64,000 nt of DNA from Cryptomeria japonica (taxonomy: Eukaryota; Streptophyta; Pinopsida; Cupressales; Cupressaceae), in NCBI RefSeq assembly GCF_030272615.1, contig NC_081413.1, positions 445,632,538-445,696,537 of the forward strand, in the 5' to 3' direction. The position numbers and the translations under genes were made by a program. The first letter of the stretch is position 1. The number at the start of each line of letters is the position of its first letter. Below the pieces are notes generated by a model. That model was not told where the DNA came from. It ran no database searches and saw nothing but the letters and a program-made list of their open reading frames with translations. Shown piece after piece: positions 21,778 through 33,871 of this stretch.

Positions 21778-22562
21778 TGTTGGAATCATGGATCACTGAG
21801 ATGGGGGGGTGAATAAGTGATCTACTGGAAATTAAATTCACAAACTTATTTTTTATCCACTAGTTAGCAATGTATAACATTAAAGGACATAAACAAGCAA
21901 TAAATAAACCACATATCCACAACACCGGAACTTTTACGTGCAAACCGTGAAAGGGAAAAACAACAGTGAGGCTAGAACCCACAATATTCATAGACTATGG
22001 CTAGGAGCACATAGATATTACATAGATAAGGAATGCACTTGCATTCAAGATCGCTTCCTAGAGTTCACTTGTCAAATACAATTTCCCGGAAGGCTACAAC
22101 CCTTAGGGAAGTCTCACAGACTTTCAGTTTGCTTACAATAGTGAAATACACTGAAATGAACTTTGAAGTAGCATTTGACAATGCATGAATGAGTTTCAAT
22201 TAAGCACTAGATCACTGACTATACTCGCTATGGAAATACTCTATTTCTACCTTAGTTAGTAACCGTATCACCTTGGAATCAAATATGCACGTGAAAGTGT
22301 GCTCAATCACACCAAAATGGATCGCCACAACTATTTCTGACCAAAAACCAATTGCCAATTCAATCTTATATATTTGATCTTATACAAAATAATCTCCTCC
22401 AAGTTGGCTATCAAAAGTGTAACATGTAGCTTCAAGTCGACTTCAATCTTTAACAAAACATAGCATCGGATCAAAAGAGTATAATCACATGCTTCCTAAG
22501 AATCTTCCCATTCACCGAGATCACAAAATCAATCACCATGATCACCGAAATAACCGGAAATC
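21778..22562 (-). repeat. Element C 3' LTR, first part
   Basis: Begins TGTTGGAATC (plus strand) after target copy GATTA. Includes the perfect palindrome GAATGCA/CT/TGCATTC at 22031-22046. Broken at 22562 by Copia-2 and resumes at 28552. The last five bases, AAATC, are the Copia-2 target duplication. The plus-strand frames at 21938-22141 and 22489-22737 are chance readings of LTR sequence. Confidence 0.9.
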
Positions 22563-23717
22563 TATTAGCAATTTGGTGGAATTGATTATGTGTTTCATTT
22601 ATGTTTTGTCATTGATGTCAACACTAGCTACTTTAGCTATTTACCGGTATCTAGTTGGTAAGATCATGCTAATCCAGTATACTCAGATATTCTTTCGCTT
22701 ATGGAATTGGCTTAGATCTGCTATTCATGCTATTTAGATATATGTTCAGTCAGTTGGTATTCATTTGGTGATCAGATGCTATCTTATATGCTCGTAATCC
22801 TGGTTTATTGATCTGGTGAGGGTTTCACTGGCAGAGCTTTGTTGGAGATATTTTCATATAATGCATAAGTTGTGTTGGTGTGGCTTCTAGTAGGGATTCA
22901 GGATGGTTATGGTGATCGTGTTCGAGCCTTGACTAATTGGGATCATCGCTTTAGCGTGTGTGGACCTAAATTGGGTCTGGTGCTATCTAGGTTATGGATC
23001 AGCTTAATGTAACGTGTTGTTGGGACTTCTCAATGTGTTTCTGGGATGACTTATGGGTTGGATGATATTTTTTGGCCTCAGGCTGACATGTTTTTTAATT
23101 ATGTAATAGGTTTTATTGTCTAGGTGGCTGACCTAATTTTTTAAGGTCTAGGGTTAGTATATATATGTGTATGATCTCATTATACATCATGGTATGCAAG
23201 CAAATAATATAATAATCATTCATGCAGAGGATTTGGTCAATCATAGGTGATCGAGTTGGGTTTATGCAAGAGGTTTAAGACCTTTGGTATTGAGCTTAAC
23301 CAGAATTGTACTCAGACATAGGAGATGCTATTATTGTAGTTCATTCTTTCTTCTAGATTGTAGCTTGGAATTCTTATGTAGTCAGTGAGACTCCTTTTCT
23401 AGTGAGCAGTGTGCTCTAGGCTATTTGCCTTCCTACAAGTGCAGGCCCCTCAATTTGTAATCACATACTTACTGCAGAAGTATTATCTAATTGTGGGTAG
23501 GCTTCCCACCATGGTTTTTCCCTATATTGGGTTCTCCATGTACAAATCTTGGTGTCATGTGGATGGTAACTATTCTCTAATTGTTCCTTGTGCTTAATTG
23601 GTATATATGCTATTTCAGTAATTGGTTTATGTATTATTGTATTGATCTTATGTGTTCTGTTGATAACTAATTCACCCCCCCTCTCAGTTGTCCTCTAGTT
23701 ATTTAAACTGTCTAACA
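22563..23717 (+). repeat. Copia-2 5' LTR
   Basis: 1155 bp, from TATTAGCAAT (TGTTGGCAAT in the family, two G-to-A changes) to ...CTAACA. Carries the palindrome CCTACA/AG/TGCAGG at 23432-23445 (one mismatch) and GTGGG...CCCAC with CATGGTTTTTCCC just after it. The frame at 23409-23597 is LTR sequence, not a gene. Confidence 0.93.
23158..23167 (+). promoter_or_regulatory. Putative TATA box in the Copia-2 5' LTR
   Basis: TATATATATG, kept at the matching place in the 3' LTR (27947-27956) and, on the other strand, in both Copia-1 LTRs. Transcription would start within about 40 bp, ahead of the palindromes at 23432 onwards, placing those in the transcribed leader. Confidence 0.55.
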
Positions 23718-23736
23718 ATTGGTATCAAATATATGG
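23718..23736 (+). other. Decayed primer binding site of Copia-2
   Basis: ATTGGTATCAAATATATGG follows the LTR. The first ten bases match the Met-tRNA site of Copia-1, and the later AGAGCTC has changed. Confidence 0.85.
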
Positions 23737-23774
23737 TCCTCTCTGCAGAAACTTAATTGCTTGAGGAAGATCCT

Positions 23775-24845
23775 ATGGAGTCTAATAGTTCAAGTTCATC
23801 TATTTCATCTACAACTATCTTCCATAGAGAAATTCCTAGGCTTGATGGAACAAATTACAGAGTATGGAAGATTCGGATGGAGACTCATCTGAGATGTCTT
23901 GGTAAGGAAATCAGGGAGATCACTGAGAAAGGTGTAACCCATTTTAATCCGGCATCTGACAATCCTCCTCTGGTAAACTTGGATAAGGAGCTTGAGAATG
24001 ATTGTAGAGCTAGAGAAACCCTCTTGTGTACACTTTCTGATCAACAAATAATGGGATTGAGTGACAAATCAATAGCAAAAGATATATGGGACAGGTTGGA
24101 GACTCTAAATGAAGGTGACCCTACTATTAAGATTGATAAACTTGATGGTTACTAGGTGAGACATGAACTTTTGAAGATGGAAGAAGATGAAAGGATTACT
24201 GCATTTATGGAAAGGGTAAATGAAATTGTCATGGGAACCCAATGTTGTGGTGGATCTCTTAGTGAAGATGAAATAGTTTCTAAAGTTCTGAGAGCTTTAC
24301 CATCGGCTTATAAGATGAAGGCTACTACAATTAGTGAATTGAGAACAATGGAAAATACTTTTGTTAATAGGGATACCTTGGTTGGGAAATTATCTCCTTT
24401 TTAGCTTGAAGAATTTAGACCTTCTGGAGCTGTGAAGTCTGAACCTGCTTTTCATGCATTTAAATTATCAATCGGCAAGCAAGAATAGAAAGATTTGTAT
24501 GCAAAGGATTTGTAAGATATGAAAAGAGAAGATGAAGAATCTGAGCAACCTGAAGCCCTATTTGCTAGAAGAGTACCTAAAGGACCGATAGGAAGTAAGT
24601 ATGAAGGAAAATTACCCTTTAAATGTTTTGCATGTAATAAGATAGGTCATTTTGCATCTAGATATCCTGAAGGGAATTCAAGATTTGAAGAAAGAGATAG
24701 AAGATCTTTTAAGTCTAACCCTGAATATCAAAACAAGCATAAGTATAGAAGAAACAGAGATCAATCATGTTACTTTGTGGATGAGGAAGGTGTGACTGAT
24801 TCTGATGATGAACCAGCATAAGACTCTACTAGTGGTTCCGACAAT
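23775..24845 (+). pseudogene. Copia gag (Copia-2)
   Basis: ATG 23775 gives MESNSSSSSISS, then RLDGTNYRVWKIRMETHL, a 125-codon open run, a stop at about 24155, and the second run MKMEEDERITAF-type (24156-24404). The zinc knuckle reads CFACNKIGHFASRY, the last Cys changed to Tyr. It ends DSDDEPA-stop, and the homology to Copia-1 gag stops near 24845 at the deletion junction. It is the better preserved of the two gag copies in its first third. Confidence 0.92.
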
Positions 24846-25615
24846 ACTTATGATGGAAGATAATCTACCTCATATCTATAGGAGAGAAGCAGTGAGCACA
24901 ACAGTTTATACATTCAACATAGTTCATATCAAAGGAGAAACTGGTAAGACACCTTATGAGTTATGGTTTGGCAATACACCTATAGTTAAGTACTTTACAA
25001 TATTTGGTGGTAAATGTTATATCAAGAGAGATGATTTCATTGGCAAGTTTGATCCTAGATGTGATGAAGGAATATTTCTTGGTTAATCTAATGAAAGAAA
25101 AGCATATAGATGTTATAACAAAATATTGCAAAGAAATATGGAGAGCACTAATGTCAAGGTGGATAAACAGAATAGAAGTCAAATCAGAATTTATGAGTAA
25201 GAACGGGCAATGGAAATGATCATAACTAAACCGGTAACACCTCTACTAGAATAGAATGTTGAACAAGTTACTCTAGTAGTATCATAAAATTCAATAGTAA
25301 CTAAAGATCAGGGAAGAGGAACAAAAAGTCAGAAGACTCCTAGGTATGTAAGGCTGAATCATTTAGAAGATCAGATCATTGGGGATAAGAATAAAGGTAT
25401 GATGACTAGAAGAAGATTGGTAGTTGATGAGGTATGTTTAATTTATCAAGTTGAAATGGCATTAGTAATTGAAGCATGTTGGATGAAAGCTATGGAAGAA
25501 GAATTAGATCAAATAAAAAATAATAACACATGTATTTTAGTTCCCCGGCCTAAAAATAAGAATATTATTGGAACTAAATGGGCTTTTAGGAATAAATTAA
25601 ATGAAGTTGGATAAG
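24846..25615 (+). pseudogene. Integrase C-terminal remnant and linker (Copia-2)
   Basis: The reading resumes at MMEDNLPHIYRREAV, well after the integrase catalytic residues, and continues through KTPYELWFGNTPIVKYF and CDEGIFLG. A stop and frame change follow at about 25086. The linker frame 25399-25614 shows KAMEEELDQIKNNNTCILVP and GTKWAFRNKLNE. Zinc finger and DDE residues are all absent, so this copy cannot integrate on its own. Confidence 0.88.
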
Positions 25616-25617
25616 TT

Positions 25618-26150
25618 GTGAGGAATAAATCTAGATTGGTTTGTAAAGGATATTCTCATAAAGAAGGAATTGATTATAGTGAAACCTTTGCACCAGTAGC
25701 TAGGATTGAAGCTATAAGATTATTTCTTGCCTATGTTGCACATAAGAACTACAAGGTTTATCATATGGATGTTAAGTTTGATTTTCTGAATGGGGATCTT
25801 GATGAGGAAGTTTATATTGAGCAACCTGATGGCTTTTCACTTTTAGATGATAAAAACATGGTTTGCAGGTTAAAGAAAGCCTTATATGGATTGAAATAGG
25901 CACCTAGAGCTTGGTATGCAAGGTTGGACAAATATTTTTTAAAACTTGATTTCAGTAAAGGTAATGCTGACACTAATCTATATTATAAAGTCACTAATGA
26001 TGATATATTGATTATTGAGGTCTTTGTTGATGACATCATTTTTAGAGGTGAGGATAAGTTGTGCATGGAATTTTCTAACAATATGGAGAATGAATTTGAG
26101 ATGTCTATGATTGCGGAAAAGAAATTTTTCTTAGGTTTGTAGATTACTCA
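25618..26150 (+). pseudogene. Copia reverse transcriptase (Copia-2)
   Basis: Frame 25618-25899 has [38 protein letters not shown] and KKALYGLK followed by TAG (Gln to stop). The next frame (25924-26142) carries the catalytic FVDDIIFRGEDKL and NEFEMSMI. The N-terminal blocks are clearer than in Copia-1. Stops separate it from gag and RNase H. Confidence 0.92.
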
Positions 26151-26947
26151 GATTGATTAAGGTATTTTCATATGTCAAACTAGGTATGCTAGAGAGTTGT
26201 TGAAGAAATTATGGTATGGAAAATTCTAAACTGGTTAGTACTCCTATGGTTACAATTAAGAAATTGACAAAGAAAGATGAATCAACACTAGTAAATCCTA
26301 CAAGATACAAGTCTATGATTGGAAGTTTGCTATATTTGACTCAAACTACACTAGATATAATGAATGTAGTTTACATTGCATTAAGATATCAAAGTGATCT
26401 AGGAGAAAATCATGAGAGTGCAGTGAAAAGGATTTTTTTGTACTTACAAGGAACATCTAAATATGGTTTGTGGTATCCTAAAGATGATGACATTACTCTA
26501 TGTGTATATATAGATGCAGATTGGGCAGGTGATGTTGATGACTGAAAGAGTACTTCCAATGGAGCTTTCTTTCTTGGAAAGAAACTTATTTCATGGATCA
26601 ACAAGAAACAGTCATGTACCTCCTTATCTACTGCTGAAGCTGAGTATGTTGTTGCTGCTACTAACTGTACACAAGTTCTATGGATGAAGAAAATGTTAAA
26701 GGACATAAAAGTGCATTGTAATAAACGGGTAGTTATTCACTATAATAACTTTGTTGCTATAGACATATCAAAGAATCTAGTATTCCACTCTAAGACAAAG
26801 CACATATATATAAAATACAACTTTTTGAAGGAAAAGGTTGAAGAAAATGAAGTTAGATTGGTTTATGTGAACACTAAGAGCATATTGCAGACATCTTCAC
26901 TAAACCTTTGCCTAAAGAATCATTTGAGTACCTCAGAGATAGATTAG
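26151..26947 (+). pseudogene. Copia RNase H (Copia-2)
   Basis: Frame 26216-26545 holds KLVSTPMVTIKKL and RYKSMIGSLLYLTQTTLDIM and ends near YIDADWAGDVDD-stop. The following frame has SWINKKQSCTSLSTAEAEYVVAAT, and 26684-26947 the end (KMLKDIKVHCNKRVVIHYNN and a block equivalent to HCDNxxAI). Stops near 26545 and 26681 break it. Confidence 0.9.
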
Positions 26948-27307
26948 GGGTTTCTTCCCCTTTGGTAGAAAATTGATTGATTCTATTTGGTATCAGTCTG
27001 GTATGCATTATTAGAGCTATTATTCATTTTGGATTGATGTGGTGATGCTACTATGCAGAGAGAATAGTTAGTCTTATGATTTAGTGGTTTATTATTTTGC
27101 TTTGATATTTATGTCAGATCTTTGGCATTGATGTGAAAAAACTAAGTTATATACATTAGGGGAAGAAATTTGTAGAACTTAACTATGATATCATATATAG
27201 GGAGAGTGTGGATCAGAACTTCATTTAGACTATATTCTTGTTTGGGAGATTTGTTTGGCATTTCTTGGCACTTGGATGTTTTTCACATCTAGTGTTATCA
27301 TCAATGG

Positions 27308-27320
27308 AAAAGGGGGAGAT
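27308..27320 (+). other. Copia-2 polypurine tract
   Basis: AAAAGGGGGAGAT directly before the 3' LTR, matching the Copia-1 tract. Confidence 0.88.
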
Positions 27321-28546
27321 TCTTGTCAATTTGGAGGAATTTATTATGTGTTGCATTGATGTTTTTTCATTGATGTCAACACTAGCTGCTTTGGTTGTTT
27401 ACCGGTATTTGCTTGGTCTGATAGGATATTTGGTTTCTGGTTGGTAAGATCACATTGATTCAATATACTTTGGTATGATTTGGCTTATGGAATTATCTTA
27501 GATATGATATTCATGATATTCAAATATATGTTCAGTCAGTTGGTATTGATTTGGTGTTCAGACGCTATCTTATATGATGGTAAGCTTGGTTTATTGATCC
27601 AGTGAGGGTTTCACCGGCATATCTTTGTTGAAGATATTTTGATATTATGCATAAGTGGTGTTGGTGCAGCTTCTAGTAGGGATTTAGGATGTTGATGGTT
27701 ATCATGTTTGAGCCTTGACTAATTGGGATCATTGCTTTAGCATGTTTTCCAACCTAAATTGGGTCTGGTGCTATCTAGGATATGGATCGACTTAATGTAG
27801 CATCTTGTTAGGACTTCTTGATGTGTTTCTGGGATGACTTATGGGTTGGGTGATATTTTTTTTGCCTCAAGATGACATGTTTTATAATTATTTAATAGGT
27901 TTTATTGTATGGGTGGCTAACCTAATTGTTTAAGGTCTACGGTTTGTATATATATGTGTATGATCTCATTGTAGATCATGGTATGCAAGTGAATAATGTA
28001 ATAATCATTCATGCAAAGGATTTGGTCGATCATAGGTGATCAAGTTGTATTTATGTAAGAGGTTTAAGACCTCCAATATTGAGCTTAACTGAAAATGTAC
28101 TCAAGCATAGGAGATTCTATTATTGCAGTTCATTCTTTCTTCCGGATTGTAGTCTGAATTTCTTATGTAGTCAGTGAGACTCCTTTTGTAATGAGCAGTG
28201 TGCTCGAGGTTGTTGGCCTTCCTACAAGTGCAGGCCCCTAAATTTGTAATCACATACTTACTACAAAATTATTATCTGACTGTGGGTAGACTTCCCACCG
28301 TGGTTTTTCCCTTTAGTAGGTTTCCCAAGTACAAATCTTGGTGTCATGTGGATGGTAACTATTCTCTAATTGTTGCTTTTTCTTAATTGGTATATCTGCT
28401 ATTTTGGTAATTGGTTTATGTATTATGTTATTGATCTTGTATGTATCAGTAATAAGGTTTTAAATGCTTAATGTTCTGGTAATCTGGTGACAAGTGATTC
28501 ACCCCCCCCCTCTCAGTTGTCCTCTGGTTATTTGAATTATCTAACA
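27321..28546 (+). repeat. Copia-2 3' LTR
   Basis: 1226 bp from TCTTGTCAAT (TG changed to TC) to ...CTAACA, followed by target copy AAATC. Palindrome CCTACA/AG/TGCAGG at 28221-28234; stem GTGGG...CCCAC near 28281 followed by CGTGGTTTTTCCC. About 40 bp near the end are absent from the 5' LTR. Confidence 0.94.
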
Positions 28547-28713
28547 AAATCTTTCCAAACCAAAACATTACTGAGATAGCCCTAAATTACCAGTTAGCTC
28601 TTGTTTTTGGATACGATCAACATATCAAATCTCCAAGAAGAGTTGCCATCAATGACAACCATAAACCATGAATGAAGCATTGAAAATCACCGAATGAGTG
28701 TCAATTGCCAACA
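28547..28713 (-). repeat. Element C 3' LTR, second part
   Basis: Resumes after Copia-2 with the duplicated AAATC (28547-28551) and ends ...TTGCCAACA at 28713. Aligned to the right LTR of C, the two pieces rejoin without loss. Confidence 0.9.
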
Positions 28714-28981
28714 ATCCCCCCATTTGGCATTGATGGAAACACCTATGAAAAATAGCCAAGTGCTGAAACCTATGAAACATGTACACCAGATCAAGAATAA
28801 AATAATTCTAAGGCTCCCCCTTAGATCAATAATCCAAAAACCTACATCACCAAACTATACACTCCATACACAATTAGCCTCAACATTTTTCACCTTATAT
28901 CTCCCCCTTTGACAGCGATGCCAAAGATGGTGTCTGCAACAAAATATTTTGTACATATATACATATACAAAATGATTAGAT
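28714..28981 (-). other. Polypurine tract and 3' untranslated part of element C
   Basis: On the minus strand AAATGGGGGGAT (28714-28725) abuts the LTR start TGTTGGCAA. The rest has no coding content. Confidence 0.75.
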
Positions 28982-31900
28982 CTATACATACTTAAGTACA
29001 TGTACATATACAACCTTAATGAACCCAAAATATGTGTTCCACCCTACCCGCAATTTCTCCAAAAATGAAACAAAACCATTCAAAACATAAGCATGGAATT
29101 CTATTACTACCAACTCAGTTGGTGTCTCTTGAGTCATATTTTGAATACATTCTATCTTATGGAACACCAAGGTGTCTAACCATGGACCAATTAGGTTCCA
29201 GAGTTCACCTACACACCTTACCATTTTCTCTTTCTCCTTCTCAAAATTCCTAATCTGTTCCATAATTGTTAAAATTTGACCTTCAATACTGTTAGTTAAG
29301 CTAGTCATAGGGTCATAAGCTTGGGAAATCTGAGCTAACTAACCTCTGCAATTTTCTATCTGCTTGTTTTTTTCAGTGGTAAAATTTGTCAAAATTAGAC
29401 AAGACTTATAAATCTTACAACCTTCCATTAAGGCCTCACCAATTAGTTTTAGGTCTTTGTCAAGTTGAGCCTTATCATTTCTGATTATTTGCAAAAATGT
29501 TTGTATTTTGGCATCTTTGAATTTCTCCATGGGCTATCTGGTTGATGCCTTGGTCAAAGAATCAAACTAAGTAGATATATGATTTAGCAAGTGCTGAAGC
29601 TTACTAGATGAACTGGTATCAATCTCTAGTTGAAATTTTGGTACCACCTTTTCTAAAACTTCAACTATTTTATCAATAAGATTCTTCTCTTCGGACTCAT
29701 ATTTTGTTAACTCCTGACTAGGTCGAGCATGAAGAGCAACAACAACAATCATTCTCTCTGTCGGGCACATTTGGTTAAATGACTTGTCAAAACTAATGTT
29801 AAACTAAGGAAAAGTCCCTTGGCTTTTGATTTTGGAAGTGTCAATTGCCATAAGGATTAGAGTTTCTATCACTATTATTTTCTCCTAGCCCTAAGTATCA
29901 TGCTTCTCCTTTTCCTTTTTCTCTACCTCATCATGTCCAATTTTATCTCTATCCTCTATGGGTTCCTTATGTGCACCAGTGTCGCCACTTGGTGCACCAA
30001 CCTCTATCTCAACTGATTTTTCATCTATGTTATCTGCCTCAACCTCTGCTAAATCCAAAACTTGTTGCTCTGTAACATCCTGTGTATCTTCCACCTTATT
30101 TACATCATGGACTGGAGGATTCTTAGACTGTGTGGCTTGTGAATCTTCCTTTAGAGGGGAAGTCATTTGTAGCCAATTCTCAATGAGAAATTTCTTCCAT
30201 ATCTTAATAGTCTCTTTTTTGATCTCCTCCACTCTTCCAATCATAAGGTTGTTTACTCCGTGTTTTCTTCTAAATTCCTTTTTATTTGCTAACAAAATCA
30301 ACCTATCAATTTCTTCAATAGTAATATTGGTGCATTGATTGACCAATTCACTTTGCTTTATGTCCTTATCTATCTGACTTGTAGATTTTCTTCTAGCATC
30401 AATTAGACTATATAGATCTTTCAGAAGATATCTTTGTAATTCAATTAAAGTTTTACTAGATACATCCAAATGTAATACTATAGATTCCTTAATCTTCCTT
30501 TTGCCAATATCATCTAAATTCTCATAATATACAGAAATATTCTTCAAATTTCCATCTTTAATGATTTCATCTATTAACTCTTGAACGGATAAGGGAGGAA
30601 TAATATGATACTTGGTTTTTATGGACTCTATCTTACCAAATTCAATCACCTCATCCAAGTTAGATTTGGTTCTCCCTCCTCACTTAGGCTTGCTGGCCAG
30701 AATAGGATCATATTTTTCTTTCTTCTCCTTGTGCCCTTTATTCTGTTCACCAAATTGAGGCTTCCAGTTCACCCTTGCAAAATTTCCTTTCTTAGGAGCC
30801 TTTTGAATCTCCGCATCTGAATCAATTTCAGATGCCATCAGGGAAACTGCCACATACTCCCTCTAAGGTTTTTGCTTCTTCCTCATTACACCCTTACCCT
30901 TAGCAGATGAATCAGAGGGCACTGACTCAGTTGAAGGTGTCTGTATCAAAGCGGGAGAGGACCCTATCACCTTAGGTTTGGGTGGAGTTGGAGTAGTCTT
31001 TTGTTTCTTTTCCTTTTCTACTGCATCTCTCATAGCTCTGACCCTCTCTCTCAAATTACCTTCCTCCATGAGGATTTCCTCCACCATCTTGGCAACTTTC
31101 ATTTTCCTTTTTGGTTTAGTGAGCTTGGTGTGAAGTTCCATGGATTTTATTTTAAAATTTTTGAACCTTTCTTCTTTTGAGTCTACTAGAGCATTCGATA
31201 AGTGTTGTGCATAAGCATCTAGAGTTCCTACATTGACCTCATAGCCCATCGGAAAAATCCACATCATCTGGGGTTCAACTACCTCGAGAGATTCATCCTT
31301 ATTCACCATGACACAGATTGTCCCTTCATATTTGCTAACAATCTCCTTAGGGATTCTAACCCTTTGCTTCATTTTATCCTAAAAAGTCTTAAAAAATGCC
31401 CACAAAGTAGCATTTTGGTTGTCTTTGTTTCCAAGCCTGCCAAGACCCTGACTAATCTGTTGGGCCACCAGTCTATCAGATGCCCACTACACTCTACTAG
31501 TTTTGAGGATATAATTCAAAAAAAAAGTGCTAAACATATAACCAACGAACCAAATTTTAAAACATGTTGTTTGTCCTACTTAATCTTCTTCAAATTGATC
31601 ATTAACTCCTCCAACATGATGTTGCATAGATCATAGTGTGCATCTTATTTAACCATATTATAGGCTACATGAATGGATGTGTCGGATATTGAATTCAGTC
31701 GGTTAGACTGATATACCTTATATCCAATGACCATTGCAACAAACTTAACATCGTCATCTTTAAATATGTTGATCCTCATCGATCTACCATCAAATTCTAC
31801 AATAGTTAACCTGTTTACCATAGTGTTTGTGAGCTTCTGTAGTCCTGGCTTCTCACCGGTTTGGTGCAAGCATGTAACTTCCCTAATTGCCTCTGTAGTG

Positions 31901-32271
31901 ATCTTGTAGGGTTGATCTAGCCATATAAACTCATGATGAATTCGGCTCAACACGTATCTCACCCATTCCTTTTCATCAAATGATAGAAAATTCATGAACT
32001 GGGTGAAACCCTTTCTCTGCAATTGCATGAATTTCATCTTACGGTTACCAATTTTGTCCATGATACTAATATCTTCAATGCCAGTTTCTTCAATCTCATA
32101 GTAAATATACGCCTGTATATCATTAATATGCAAGACTCCATGTGGAATGAAAGAAAAGGCTCCAACCGGGTCATCCTCCATGGATTTGTAAGGATGCTTC
32201 TTAAATACAGGACAAGTTCTATCTTTGAATTCAACAACCAATGGTGTAGAAATGGAAGAAGAGGATGCCAT
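28982..32271 (-). pseudogene. Giant unknown ORF2 of element C (about 1100 codons, broken)
   Basis: From ATG 32271 (MASSSSISTPLVVEF) the same direction gives successive open pieces: 32271-31645, 31372-30863, 30658-29891, 29770-29567, 29530-29339 and 29308-28982, separated by stops or small shifts. The N-terminal ~210 residues look globular (EWVRYVLSRIHHEFIWL, RSMRINIFKDDDVKFVAMV). Then comes a basic, proline/serine-rich stretch (KGKGVMRKKQKP), a helical domain (SVQELIDEIIKDGNLKN), an acidic linker, and a helical tail with KIYKSCLIL. No polymerase, protease or known nucleic-acid-binding motif is seen. The tail is shared with element D. I do not recognise the family. Confidence 0.75.
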
Positions 32272-32700
32272 TTTAAATTTTTAGAAATTCAAAATCAAAA
32301 ATTCTCTTTGAGAAATACCTCAACTGACTGTCAAATGGCCTAGTTCACTTGTCGGATTGCTTATATCTATCTGATCGCCTCATTCTATAGCTTGAAAACA
32401 CTATTCACAAAGTGAAGAATAACTCTCGTATTTTCCCTTTTTACTTTGCAAACCCTAATTTTACTTTGAAATAAATGCACCTTAGATATCCAACCAGATG
32501 CTGAAATCACCCATCTGAATCCCAGATATCAACTAAAATTCAATTCCTACCAATCCATGACTACAGATCTCATCAAGGGGTTATTGAACATTTGCATGAC
32601 TTTGTCTCCCCCTAAGGCTAAAATCCCTAGTTATCGAATGAGGTTTCTACATCGGATTCAGGTACAGATCCACTAGGTTCATATTTCTTTACCCACATCT
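32272..32700. other. Spacer between gag-like ORF and ORF2 of element C
   Basis: No coding frame of note on either strand; AT-rich with several stops in all minus frames. It would be the intergenic or translation-reinitiation region of the element RNA. Confidence 0.5.
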
Positions 32701-33870
32701 TCTTATGTTGATCTTTGATCTCATCAACATTTTCCTTTCCCTTTTCATTTGAATTGTTCTTGTCTACCAGAGGACCTTTTTCTTCTTCTGCAGTACTTTA
32801 CAATGTGACCAGTTTTTTCGCATGCTCGCCAAACAACATTATTCTACATAGGTCTGAAGTTCATTTGATTTGGTCTTGTCTTGCATTGATTAGAAACATG
32901 TCCAAACATTCTAAAAGCATAGCATTTTTTATTTTGGAAGCTATTCATTACTGCTCTACACATATTTGACTTATGTCCAAAATTATTGCATATGAAACAC
33001 TGATCGGTAAAGGTAGGAACATTATTCATGTTGTTCATCATATTGTTATAGTTCATCATTCCATTGTTCATCCTACTTTTGCATTGATTCGCCATATGAC
33101 CAAAATTATTGCAAGTAAAGCATCTACCATTAAATTTATGAGCATTAGGCTATTGTACTGGAGGATTATTGCTCTTCTTCTAATCAAGTTTTGCATTGCC
33201 TTGTCCAAATCTGAAGGATTCACCTTTCTCAAATCCAAGTCCTCGCATGTCCTTTCCATGTCTCTGACTTTCAAGAATCTAATCAAGCCTTGCTGAGCTA
33301 GCTTTAATTTGGTCTTTGTACTCATTAGCAGTAGCAAGTTCATCCCTCAAGGTAGCAATCTGTCTTTCAAGTTCTTGACCATTATTCCTTGATTGTGTCA
33401 ACTCAAGCTTCAACTGATCATTCTCATAGGTAAGCCCTAAGCATTCATTAGCTCTTTCCTTCATACATTGTGCCTGATTCTCTTCATTCTTCTTTTGGTC
33501 CTCAATTTCCTTAGTCAGCCTTATCATAATGGATTGCATCTCATTCTTCAAAGAAACATTCTCTCTCTCAAGCTTGTTAACTTCATCAACTTTGTCCTGG
33601 TATTCCATGATCTGATCTTCTTTCCCCTTCAACTTGTCAATCAATTCCTTCCTCTTTTTCCTAGAGACATTTGCTTTATCCTTCAGGTCATTAATAAAAT
33701 CATCAACAACATTCACGTTCTTCTTGAAAGTACATATCTCATATCTAGCTACATCAAGATTCTCAAGTGCCACAGTGAGTTGTCTCCAAAAATTGAAATT
33801 TATTGAATCAATCTCATATATTTTCCTCAAATAGTTAAGCTTCCTAAGAGGAACTAGGCTCTGATACCAA
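32701..33870 (-). pseudogene. Gag-like coiled-coil protein with zinc knuckles (element C)
   Basis: The frame runs open from inside the LTR (33890) to 33279: a ~180-residue highly charged coiled coil (for example KVDEVNKLERENVSLKNEM, ELERQIATLRDELATANEY). After a frame change come tandem zinc knuckles at 33120-32780. One is perfect (CFICNNFGHKSNMC). Others are decayed: a preceding one ending HMANQC, one reading CYAFRMFGHVSNQC with a Cys lost, and one reading ACEKTGHIVKYC. Asn/Met-rich spacers separate them. This is the expected nucleocapsid arrangement. The usual gag capsid domain is not recognised, so the N-terminal half may be a replaced or highly diverged capsid. Confidence 0.75.
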
Positions 33871-33871
33871 T
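33855..33871 (-). other. Element C primer binding site
   Basis: On the minus strand TTGGTATCAGAGCCTAG follows the 5' LTR. It is the Met-tRNA primer site also used by Copia-1, which hints that C is mobilised by copia-type enzymes. Confidence 0.9.

Larger units (their letters stand above)
22563..28546 (+). mobile_element. Copia-2: internally deleted Ty1/copia element inside the LTR of C
   Basis: Same family as Copia-1 but on the plus strand. LTRs 22563-23717 and 27321-28546, target duplications AAATC at 22558-22562 and 28547-28551. The interior is 3603 bp against 4645 bp in Copia-1. About 1 kb covering protease, GAG-pre-integrase and most of integrase is missing at about 24845. Both outer LTR starts are mutated (TA and TC instead of TG), and the ORFs carry stops. 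A defective, ageing copy. Confidence 0.95.
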
